Below are positions 1 to 4,804 of a DNA stretch of 6,949 nucleotides, in pieces (the stretch's first letter is position 1; each line of letters opens with the position of its first letter). Origin of the DNA: an uncultured Caulobacteraceae bacterium (GTDB lineage: Bacteria; Pseudomonadota; Alphaproteobacteria; Caulobacterales; Caulobacteraceae); assembly GCA_946482375.1 (NCBI GenBank), contig CAMLRH010000141.1, positions 1-6,949 of the forward strand, given 5' to 3'. Below the pieces are notes generated by a model that saw only the letters and a list, made by a program, of their open reading frames with translations, was not told the origin of the DNA and made no database searches. The position numbers and the translations under genes are program-made.

Positions 1-54
1 GTCGAACAACGAGCCCAAAGACCCGCCCAGCCGGAATCGTTCCGGGCGCGCCAT
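1..54 (-). CDS. 5' end of an unidentified gene, cut by the window edge
   Basis: Reading leftwards from 54, an ATG follows a strong Shine-Dalgarno (AAGGAG, about 3-4 nt before the ATG, at 58-63). The frame stays open for all 18 visible codons and starts MARPERFRLGGSLGSLFD. I do not recognise the family from this much. The case rests on the ribosome binding site, the correct spacing and the open frame. The gene is divergent from the Fic stub, and the 160 bp between them would hold both promoters. It is on the same strand as hipBA and the mobilization genes, so it may belong to the same element. It could still be a chance open frame, since 18 codons is little evidence. Confidence 0.5.
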   Translation of the reverse strand, partial: MARPERFRLGGSLGSLFD

Positions 55-120
55 TTTCTCCTTAAAAATCAAAGGTCGGGGGAATCGCGGCATCGCCGTG
101 AACGGCCAAAATCCGTTTAG

Positions 121-142
121 GACGGGGTTTAAGACGGGGTTT
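121..142. repeat. Two tandem copies of GACGGGGTTT, 12-nt period
   Basis: GACGGGGTTT occurs at 121-130 and again at 133-142, separated by AA. A degenerate third unit (CCGTTTAG) precedes them. They lie between the divergent starts at 54 and 218. A regulator or recombinase binding site is possible, but nothing here shows a function. Confidence 0.5.
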
Positions 143-148
143 CGGCAT

Positions 149-177
149 GAACGCCCGGAGAACACCGCCGGGCGTTC
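149..177. repeat. Perfect 10-bp inverted repeat, 9-nt loop
   Basis: GAACGCCCGG at 149-158 pairs perfectly with CCGGGCGTTC at 168-177. The GC-rich stem would make a stable hairpin, but no T-run follows on either strand, so it is not a textbook intrinsic terminator. It ends 40 nt before the Fic-stub start codon and could be an operator or a 5'-leader hairpin for that gene, or a terminator remnant. Confidence 0.6.
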
Positions 178-217
178 GCCATTGCCCGCTGCCACCGCCG
201 ATCCATCCCGAGCGTTA

Positions 218-433
218 ATGGATGAAAATGGATGGACTAATGGCACGGCCCTCGATCTTTCGACGCTTCGCGTCACGCCCGAAATCCTCTCGCTGATCGG
301 CGAGACCGATGAGTTCAGGGCAGCCTGGCGGGCGATCGGACGGATCGCGCCCGGGCGGTTGGCCAGCCTGCGCCGTGTTGCTACAGCGTTTGGTGCTAGG
401 CTAACGCCTCAAATGCCGTCTCCAACAGCTTGA
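218..433 (+). pseudogene. Truncated Fic-family protein, N-terminal stub only
   Basis: From ATG 218 about 56 codons read like the N-terminal region of bacterial Fic proteins: an LDLSTLRVTPEIL segment, then ETDEFRAAWRAIG and APGRLASLRRVAT. From memory, intact relatives continue with IESIGSSTRIEG, which holds the inhibitory (S/T)xxxE(G/N) motif, and then the catalytic HPFxxGNGR domain. Here the match ends after RRVAT, at about 385. The frame then runs antisense into the 3' end of hipA and stops at 431-433. Intact Fic proteins transfer AMP or related groups onto target proteins; this stub has neither the inhibitory motif nor the active site and should be inactive. An open frame extends upstream to 98, but that part holds the hairpin and repeats and has no Fic match. 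The family call rests on remembered consensus. Confidence 0.6.
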
Positions 434-1727
434 GGCGACTGGTCATCGCGGCCAGGACGGACTCGTGAACGGCCGGATGGAAGTCGGCGGGCATCGTGGC
501 GAGCGCCCGTTCCGCCGCCGGGATGGCGTCTCGCCTGACCTCATCCAACACTTGGCAGATGACGGCCGGGCCAAGCCCCGCTTCCTTTGCGGTCTCGACG
601 AAATGCCGACCGTGTATGTCGAGGACTTTGTATTTGCGGCTCGCGCCGACCGACATCGCCAGCTTGTATTTGTTGTGCGGGATGCGTCTGGCGTCGAAGG
701 CAGGTTGGGCGCTCAGCACGTCGTAGAAGGGCGTTAGCCCGAACCGCCCGCCGGTGCGCAGGAAGAGGCTGTAGTTTTTGCCGTGGCCGTCGGTCGCGCC
801 GATCAGCCAGAAGATGATCTGGCTTTTGAAGAAGGCCGCCTGATCCCTTAGCGGTTCGTCACTCCCTTGCAGGAGCTTGAGAATGTCGACGATGCGGGGG
901 CCGCCCTGGTTCTGATATTTCTGGGTGGAGGGGAAGGATAGCGCCTGACAGCAATCCTCCTGCGGCAGCCGCAGCAGGCCTCCGTCCTTGCGCCATAGAC
1001 GGTCGAAGCGCTCGACGACCAGCACCTTCCGTTCGCCGAAGGTCGCGATCCGCGTCTGCGCGACCTCAAGCCCGAAACCCTCCACGAGCTTGAGGCAGTA
1101 GTGCTCGTTCTCGACGCTGTCGGAGAGGTCGATCATCCCCCAGGGCGTCGGAATCTTGCCGAGCTGCGGCTTGAGGATGTGCGTCGTCGGCGTCGTGCCG
1201 ATCGGACGCATCCAACGCCCCTCATGAAAGAGAAGGGCGGTCTTCTCCTGGGCGCCCGCGACCGAGATGCGGAACTCCTGCTCGGTGTCGATGCCGAGCG
1301 GCGCGCGCGCCAGGTTGGCGAGGATGATTTCGATCTCCTCGTCGCTGACGGGCTCGCCATCAATGGGTTGGCGCGCGTCGATCTCGACGCCATCCGGCAG
1401 GAACTGCATCGCGCCCACGCAGTCGCGGCCAATCTGCTCAAGCAGGCTGTATGAGTCCGTTCCCTGCGCGCCGGTCTTCTCCGCCACGAGACGGCGGACG
1501 GTGGGATTGTCGGGCAGCAGGTTGTCGAAGACCGCGACCACCCTTTCGCCGCGAAACGCTTCCGCCCTCGGGGGAAGGGACAGCGAGATGGGAAAGTGGT
1601 GCTCCCAATCGAGCCAGCTTTGATCGTACTGGAACTGGATGGCTCCGCTGGCTTCCTTCTCCAACCGTCCTACGAGGCGATTGTTAATCAGCACATTGAG
1701 CGGCGCATGGGTCTTGCGGCGACCCAT
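396..1727 (-). CDS. hipA: HipA-family serine/threonine kinase toxin
   Basis: This is a full-length HipA (443 residues; E. coli HipA has 440) and co-linear with it. Visible motifs are FDNLLPDN (67-74) in the N-terminal subdomain, FRISVAGAQEKTALL with Ser155 matching the autophosphorylated Ser150 of E. coli, and TPTTHILKP (179-187). VVERFDR (237-243) and LLRLPQEDCCQ (251-261) follow, then the catalytic loop ATDGHGKN with Asp313, and the metal-binding TPFYD with Asp336. No key residue is missing, so an active kinase is expected. E. coli HipA phosphorylates glutamyl-tRNA synthetase (GltX), which stalls translation and causes persistence; the same target here is an inference. The ATG shares one base with the hipB stop (TGATG), the usual antitoxin-first coupled operon. 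The gene ends about 10 bp from the end of the Fic match, so it abuts a broken gene. Confidence 0.96.
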   Translation of the reverse strand: MGRRKTHAPLNVLINNRLVGRLEKEASGAIQFQYDQSWLDWEHHFPISLSLPPRAEAFRGERVVAVFDNLLPDNPTVRRLVAEKTGAQGTDSYSLLEQIGRDCVGAMQFLPDGVEIDARQPIDGEPVSDEEIEIILANLARAPLGIDTEQEFRISVAGAQEKTALLFHEGRWMRPIGTTPTTHILKPQLGKIPTPWGMIDLSDSVENEHYCLKLVEGFGLEVAQTRIATFGERKVLVVERFDRLWRKDGGLLRLPQEDCCQALSFPSTQKYQNQGGPRIVDILKLLQGSDEPLRDQAAFFKSQIIFWLIGATDGHGKNYSLFLRTGGRFGLTPFYDVLSAQPAFDARRIPHNKYKLAMSVGASRKYKVLDIHGRHFVETAKEAGLGPAVICQVLDEVRRDAIPAAERALATMPADFHPAVHESVLAAMTSRLKLLETAFEALA

Positions 1728-1978
1728 CAGAAAATGTCCTCGATGTTGACGGACGAGCCCTTTGTGCGCGGGCCGATTGTCATCTCCAGATCAAGCGCCG
1801 CCAGCAGGTCGCAGATTGAGGAAATTTTCGAGCCTTCCTGGCCGTTCTCGATCTTGGAGACAAGCTCCTGACGCAGGCCTGCGCGCGCGGCTAATTCGGT
1901 CTGACTCATGCCGCGCATCTTGCGATGCTTCTGGATGAGATTGCCGATCTGACGGGGCGAGCGGGCTATCTGATTCAT
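1727..1978 (-). CDS. hipB: HipB-family antitoxin, XRE-type helix-turn-helix repressor
   Basis: This small protein of 83 residues (E. coli HipB has 88) has a Cro/CI-type helix-turn-helix at about residues 9-64: RQIGNLIQKHRKMRG, then SQTELAARAGL and the likely recognition helix RQELVSKIENG. A short tail ends in IEDIF. It should neutralise HipA by binding it, and the HipB-HipA complex should repress the operon. I chose ATG 1978 over an in-frame TTG at 1996. The TTG lies inside operator O1 and upstream of the predicted transcription start, while 1978 sits 7 nt after a good -10 box. No Shine-Dalgarno precedes 1978, which fits a leaderless message. Its stop overlaps the hipA start by one base. The four palindromes upstream are its probable binding sites. 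Confidence 0.93.
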   Translation of the reverse strand: MNQIARSPRQIGNLIQKHRKMRGMSQTELAARAGLRQELVSKIENGQEGSKISSICDLLAALDLEMTIGPRTKGSSVNIEDIF

Positions 1979-1984
1979 AGGATC

Positions 1985-2013
1985 ATTATGCGGCAAATCA
2001 CATAAAATGGCAA
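1985..2013 (-). promoter_or_regulatory. hipBA promoter, predicted leaderless
   Basis: On the minus strand TTGCCA (2013-2008; 5/6 match to TTGACA) is followed after exactly 17 bp by CATAAT (1990-1985; 5/6 match to TATAAT). Position +7 after the -10 box is base 1978, the A of the hipB ATG. Operator O1 overlaps the -10 and the spacer, and the -35 lies in the gap between O1 and O2, so a bound repressor would block RNA polymerase. Confidence 0.7.
1987..2004. promoter_or_regulatory. hip operator O1
   Basis: TATGC-N8-ACATA is the 18-bp operator consensus TATGC-N8-GCATA with one mismatch. It covers most of the -10 box and the spacer of the hipBA promoter, so it should be the decisive repression site. 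Confidence 0.75.
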
Positions 2014-2031
2014 TATGTGTTTTTTAGCATA
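2014..2031. promoter_or_regulatory. hip operator O2
   Basis: TATGT-N8-GCATA has one mismatch to the consensus. It starts 27 bp after O1, directly upstream of the -35 hexamer. Its centre is a T-run, which may affect DNA bending. Confidence 0.75.
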
Positions 2032-2040
2032 ACTGGAAGA

Positions 2041-2058
2041 TATGCGATTCAGCGCATA
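2041..2058. promoter_or_regulatory. hip operator O3, perfect palindrome
   Basis: TATGCGATTCAGCGCATA has perfect 6-bp arms (TATGCG/CGCATA). It starts 27 bp after O2. As the only site with no mismatch it may be the tightest HipB site. Confidence 0.8.
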
Positions 2059-2067
2059 AGGTGGGAT

Positions 2068-2085
2068 TAAGCGATTTAACGCATA
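2068..2085. promoter_or_regulatory. hip operator O4
   Basis: TAAGC-N8-GCATA has one mismatch to the consensus. It starts 27 bp after O3 and is the site farthest from hipB. The 92 bp between it and the relaxase stop hold only a weak 5-bp inverted repeat (CTGCC 2091-2095, GGCAG 2105-2109) without a T-run, so I see no clear terminator between the relaxase and hipBA. Confidence 0.75.
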
Positions 2086-2177
2086 GAGTCCTGCCTTCGA
2101 GTCGGGCAGACATCGGGCTTCAGTTGGCGAGCGTTGCAGAACGGCCGCTTATGGCGCGGGCTACCGCCTGACGCCTC

Positions 2178-3203
2178 TTAGCGCTCCCGCTCCCTTTCGC
2201 CACCAGACCGTTCATGTCCCAGAGCCAGGTTCGCCGATCGCAGCTCGCGGGCCAGCGCAAGGCGGCGCGTGTCGGGTTGCGGCATGGACCGGACGAACGC
2301 CGCCACCTCCGCGCCCAGCGCACGGTCTGCCGCGTCCGGCGAGCGGATGAGGAGCTGGGCTTGGGCGAGGTAGAGGCCGCGCACCCTGGCCTGACGCTTC
2401 AACAGCTTCGTCTCCCACGTCGGCGGGCTGGGCTGCTTGCCGAAGACGGCTTTAGCGGCGTCGTGGTAGGCGGCGCGCTGCGTCCTGGGCAACTCGCCCA
2501 AGCCGGCCTGGCGCCGCTCTCGCATCTTCCTGAGCGGCGTTCGTTCGGGCTTGCGGGTGACGCCCCGCGCGCGCCTGGGCGTGGCTTCGGCTTCAACACC
2601 TCGGTCGCGGAGCGCCTGGGCGAAGACCTGGCGCCACGCCTCCAAGTCGGCCTTCTTCGGCCGCAGCCGCTCGCCGTCGTCGCCCAGCGCACGGACGGCG
2701 ATGTGGACGTGCGGGTGGCGTGTGTCGGTGTGCAGGGCGAGGGCGTAGTCGAACCGCTCGGCGAATGTCGCGCGGGCGAATTCGCGGGCCGCGTCGCGGA
2801 CGATCATCGGGTCCACCTCGGTCGGCATGGACAGCACTAGCGACAGGCTGACGGGCGTGTTGGCGCGGCGGCGGGGATCGGCCATGGCGATGGCGCTCCA
2901 GTCTTGGGCCAGTTCCTTTACTGCCACGCGGCCGGTGATAACGGCGCCGTCGCGGTCCTCCATCTCCAGCTCGCCGTTGCGGGAGATGTAGTCGAGGTGG
3001 GCGCGTAGATGGCCGGCGTCATGGGTGCACCCCGTGACCTTGACCATGACCTCGGGCGCTCGGCTTACGATCCGTGCGAGACGGGAGCGGACATCCGGGC
3101 TAGCGGCGCGGGGCGACAGGATTGCGGCGGTTTGGATGTGGCGCGGTCGGATGGGCGGGCGCCAGACATCCTCGAAGCCGGGGATGGTCTGGAAGTCGGT
3201 CAC
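2178..3203 (-). CDS. MobA/VirD2-type relaxase (mobilization nuclease)
   Basis: This 341-residue relaxase should nick the transferred strand at oriT, stay covalently bound to the 5' end and pilot the DNA into the recipient. After a basic lead (1-50), VKVTGCTHDAGHLRAHLDYI leads into SRNG; Tyr72 in DYISRNG is the likely nucleophile. The metal-binding three-histidine motif HTDTRHPHVH is at 158-167 (His158, His163, His165/167). The C-terminal half (about 200-341) is Arg- and Ala-rich and ends in ERERER; no primase or helicase domain is present. I chose GTG 3203, which overlaps the stop of the preceding MobC-like gene as GTGA and indicates translational coupling. The open frame extends up to 3611, but that part is antisense or shadow of the MobC-like gene. 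The family is clear; whether it belongs to a plasmid or an integrated element is not. Confidence 0.92.
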   Translation of the reverse strand: MTDFQTIPGFEDVWRPPIRPRHIQTAAILSPRAASPDVRSRLARIVSRAPEVMVKVTGCTHDAGHLRAHLDYISRNGELEMEDRDGAVITGRVAVKELAQDWSAIAMADPRRRANTPVSLSLVLSMPTEVDPMIVRDAAREFARATFAERFDYALALHTDTRHPHVHIAVRALGDDGERLRPKKADLEAWRQVFAQALRDRGVEAEATPRRARGVTRKPERTPLRKMRERRQAGLGELPRTQRAAYHDAAKAVFGKQPSPPTWETKLLKRQARVRGLYLAQAQLLIRSPDAADRALGAEVAAFVRSMPQPDTRRLALARELRSANLALGHERSGGERERER

Positions 3204-3724
3204 GGTCCCGCGTCCCAATAGCCGAGGTTGCCCTCGAACGCTTCGCGGAGAGCTAGCATGTGGGCGCGGATTTCGGCGCGCAGTTCGTCGAGGTAGGCGA
3301 GTTCCAGGTCGAGCACCTTGCCCTCCAGAACGGCGGTGTTGAGGGCGCGGGCGATCTGGTTGGCGTTGACGCCGATCCGGCGCAGGTCGCTTTGGATGGC
3401 GGCCAGCGCCAAGCCGTCGGACCGGCTGAAGGTCGGCCGGCTGGTCAGCCGCCGGCGGATGAGCGCGGCGGCCCAGGCGCTGCGCGTCAGGCCCATTTCG
3501 GCGGCGGCGGCGTCGAGGCCGCGCGCGTCCATCGCCGACAGCCGGACGGTGAGTTTCATCGGCTGGGCGATGCGCCGTGCTGGCGCTGGCGCGGCGATTT
3601 CTCCGCCGCAAGAGGCGCGGCTGATGAGGCGGCGCAGCGCGGCCGAACGGCCGCCACGCTCGGCGGCCCAGCCGTCGAATCGGGCCACCATCTCGTCAGG
3701 AACGCGCACGTTGATGATCGCCAT
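3200..3724 (-). CDS. MobC-like relaxosome protein with ribbon-helix-helix features
   Basis: This 174-residue accessory protein should bind oriT and load or position the relaxase. Residues 1-34 (AIINVRVPDEMVARFDGWAA, then GGRSAALRRLI) look like a CopG-type ribbon-helix-helix. Residues 56-93 (MKLTVRLSAMDARGLDAAAA, then GLTRSAWAAALIRRRL) look like a second one. Residues 116-128 (RIGVNANQIARAL) are the conserved 'iGxNxNQIArALN' segment of MobC-family proteins. A charged helical tail follows (about 140-165). ATG 3724 is the best start: it opens directly into the first beta strand, although its ribosome binding site is poor (AGATGG). Upstream in-frame sequence to 3979 has no family match and crosses the oriT candidate. 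The stop overlaps the relaxase GTG, so the two are coupled. Two DNA-binding domains in one chain is somewhat unusual for MobC. Confidence 0.82.
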   Translation of the reverse strand: MAIINVRVPDEMVARFDGWAAERGGRSAALRRLISRASCGGEIAAPAPARRIAQPMKLTVRLSAMDARGLDAAAAEMGLTRSAWAAALIRRRLTSRPTFSRSDGLALAAIQSDLRRIGVNANQIARALNTAVLEGKVLDLELAYLDELRAEIRAHMLALREAFEGNLGYWDAGP

Positions 3725-3761
3725 CGGCCGCCATCTGCGTAAGACACCGCCGCCGCTAAGG

Positions 3762-3771
3762 CTATCCTGCC
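3762..3771 (+). other. oriT: Candidate oriT nic site, RK2/IncP-like core
   Basis: CTATCCTGCC on the plus strand equals the RK2 (IncP) nic core as I recall it, and its TATCCTGCC part resembles Ti-plasmid border sequences; both are cut by relaxases of this class. The predicted nick is between G3769 and C3770. The site sits 38 bp upstream of the mobC-like start, a normal place for oriT. If it is used, DNA towards the methyltransferase would enter the recipient first and the mob genes last. Confidence 0.6.
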
Positions 3772-3808
3772 ATAGACAGCGACGGGCTGAGACTGACGCA
3801 CATTCTTC

Positions 3809-3846
3809 GGCGGACACGACGCGTAAGCTTAGGGGTCGTGTCCGCC
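3809..3846. repeat. Perfect 12-bp inverted repeat, likely oriT arm or terminator
   Basis: GGCGGACACGAC (3809-3820) and GTCGTGTCCGCC (3835-3846) are perfect complements around a 14-nt loop that contains a HindIII-type AAGCTT. The repeat lies 39 bp from the predicted nick and 35 bp downstream of the methyltransferase stop. There is no T-run on either strand, so intrinsic termination is less likely than a relaxosome-binding or strand-circularization role. In RK2 the oriT inverted repeat lies on the 5' side of nic, while this one lies on the 3' side. Confidence 0.7.
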
Positions 3847-3881
3847 ACCTCGGGGCGGTGAGGTCAAGGACGTTGGGCGAC

Positions 3882-4529
3882 CTATGCGGCCGCCCTCCGG
3901 GTCGTTTGCAGGCGTTCGGTGGCAGTGGCCTGATGGGCTCGGTCCAGTTCGATGCCGAGCCAGTCACGGCCAAGGTCACGAGCTGCTTCCAGCGTCGATC
4001 CGGAGCCGCAGAAGGGGTCCAGCACCAGCTCGCCGGGCTGGGTGAAACACTCGATCAGGGGCCGCAGCGCCTGCACGGGCTTCTGCGTCGGATGCAGCTT
4101 GTTGCCGCTGTAGGGGAAGTCGATCACGTCGGGGATGGGCCTCTCTGGATAGGGCGCGTCACCCTTCGCCAGCAGGTAGGCTTGCTCGTGCTCATAGCGC
4201 AGGAACCGGGAGCGTGAGGCGTAGCGTTTGCGGAAGATGATGTGCCCGACCATCGTGAACCCGGCCGCGCGCCAGGCGTCCACGAACAGGTCCACCTTGT
4301 TCCAGCCGTAGAAGCTGACGCACAGGCCGCCCGGCTTCAGGACGCGGCGCATCTGGTTGAACGCCGGCCTCAGCCACCGCGCGTTATCGTCGTTCGCCAC
4401 GGTGCGGCCATCCCGCCCACGATAGCGAGTGATGTAGGGCGGGTCGGTCAGGATGAAGTCCACCGAACCTCGCTCAAAGCTTCTCATCACTTCGATGCAG
4501 TCGCCGCCGATGATCGTGTTGCGGGTCAT
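3882..4529 (-). CDS. Orphan beta-class DNA methyltransferase (N6-adenine or N4-cytosine)
   Basis: This 215-residue methyltransferase transfers a methyl group from S-adenosylmethionine to an exocyclic amine of DNA. The catalytic motif IV DPPY is at 29-32 (in ILTDPPY), HPTQKP (motif X-like) at 146-151, and the SAM-binding motif I DPFCGSGST at 171-179. Motif IV before motif I is the beta-class order, shared with CcrM. DPPY favours adenine but does not prove it. It is much shorter than CcrM and lacks the C-terminal extension, so it resembles the small methyltransferases of phages and mobile elements. ATG 4529 follows a strong ribosome binding site (AAGGAGAG, 4543-4536). The open frame runs on to 4787 but carries no family match there. 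No restriction enzyme is adjacent. A likely role is protecting transferred DNA from host restriction, which is an inference. Confidence 0.9.
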   Translation of the reverse strand: MTRNTIIGGDCIEVMRSFERGSVDFILTDPPYITRYRGRDGRTVANDDNARWLRPAFNQMRRVLKPGGLCVSFYGWNKVDLFVDAWRAAGFTMVGHIIFRKRYASRSRFLRYEHEQAYLLAKGDAPYPERPIPDVIDFPYSGNKLHPTQKPVQALRPLIECFTQPGELVLDPFCGSGSTLEAARDLGRDWLGIELDRAHQATATERLQTTRRAAA

Positions 4530-4562
4530 GTTCTTCTCTCCTTCCTGATACCCCCTTGGGGC

Positions 4563-4577
4563 GCAGCGCCGCGCTGC
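4563..4577. repeat. 7-bp perfect inverted repeat
   Basis: GCAGCGC and GCGCTGC flank a single C. The repeat lies in the 5' leader or promoter region of the methyltransferase, about 35-50 bp upstream of its start. It may be an operator or a leader hairpin. Confidence 0.5.
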
Positions 4578-4613
4578 AACCCTGCCTCGTGGCGAACAGC
4601 CTGGAGCGTGGGG

Positions 4614-4684
4614 GCAATGGCGATCGGCCGGGGTCTTGGTGCGGGCGCAGCGCAGCGAGCCACGGCCCGGCCGATCGCCATTGC
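4614..4684. repeat. Perfect 19-bp inverted repeat with 33-nt centre
   Basis: GCAATGGCGATCGGCCGGG (4614-4632) and its exact complement CCCGGCCGATCGCCATTGC (4666-4684) flank 33 nt. Chance symmetry of this length is unlikely, even at this GC content. It lies between the divergent methyltransferase and sigma-factor genes, in a stretch (4530-4804) with no gene I can support. Possible roles are an origin or partition site, a recombination site, or a bidirectional terminator/cruciform at a module boundary. Nothing in the window decides among them. Confidence 0.85.
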
Positions 4685-4714
4685 GGGGAGAGAGGGCGGA
4701 GCGCCTCTTTCCCC
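4685..4714. repeat. 11-bp near-perfect inverted repeat next to the 19-bp repeat
   Basis: GGGGAGAGAGG (4685-4695) pairs with CCTCTTTCCCC (4704-4714) with one G-T wobble and an 8-nt loop. It begins on the base right after the 19-bp repeat, so the two form back-to-back dyads. No T-run follows. Purines are on one strand and pyrimidines on the other. Confidence 0.6.
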
Positions 4715-4738
4715 CCTTCCGTCCTCGGCGCCGCCGGC

Positions 4739-4744
4739 TTGACA
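4739..4744 (+). promoter_or_regulatory. Consensus -35 hexamer upstream of the sigma-factor gene
   Basis: TTGACA is a perfect -35 match 61 bp before the chosen sigma-factor start. No convincing -10 lies at 16-18 bp; the nearest T/A-rich piece (CTTTTAC, 4765-4771) is too far. It may be a housekeeping promoter with an atypical -10, or chance. Confidence 0.3.
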
Positions 4745-4804
4745 TCCCCTGTGCGCGGCCCAGCCTTTTACGCGCACGCTCGTGCACGTGAGGCAGTCGG
4801 GGCA

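Noticed and set aside
406..436. 7-bp inverted repeat GCCTCAA/TTGAGGC as a hipA terminator
   Set aside because: It is inside the last codons of hipA, the loop is 17 nt, and no T-run follows.
1979..1996. TTG start for hipB giving six extra residues
   Set aside because: It lies within operator O1 and upstream of the predicted transcription start, so the best promoter would not transcribe it.
1987..2085. CRISPR-like array
   Set aside because: The regular units are 18-bp palindromes with 9-bp gaps, far too short for repeats and spacers, and they sit on a toxin-antitoxin promoter.
2214..2840. Long plus-strand open frame of 208 codons
   Set aside because: It is antisense to the relaxase, whose His triad motif is encoded on the minus strand over the same bases. 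Long antisense frames are expected in DNA this GC-rich.
3204..3611. N-terminal extension of the relaxase frame
   Set aside because: It overlaps the whole MobC-like gene in another frame and is a low-complexity Arg/Pro run. GTG 3203 gives the natural GTGA coupling.
3318..4217. Plus-strand open frame of 299 codons
   Set aside because: It crosses antisense to the MobC-like gene, the oriT candidate and the methyltransferase end. It shows no recognisable domain.
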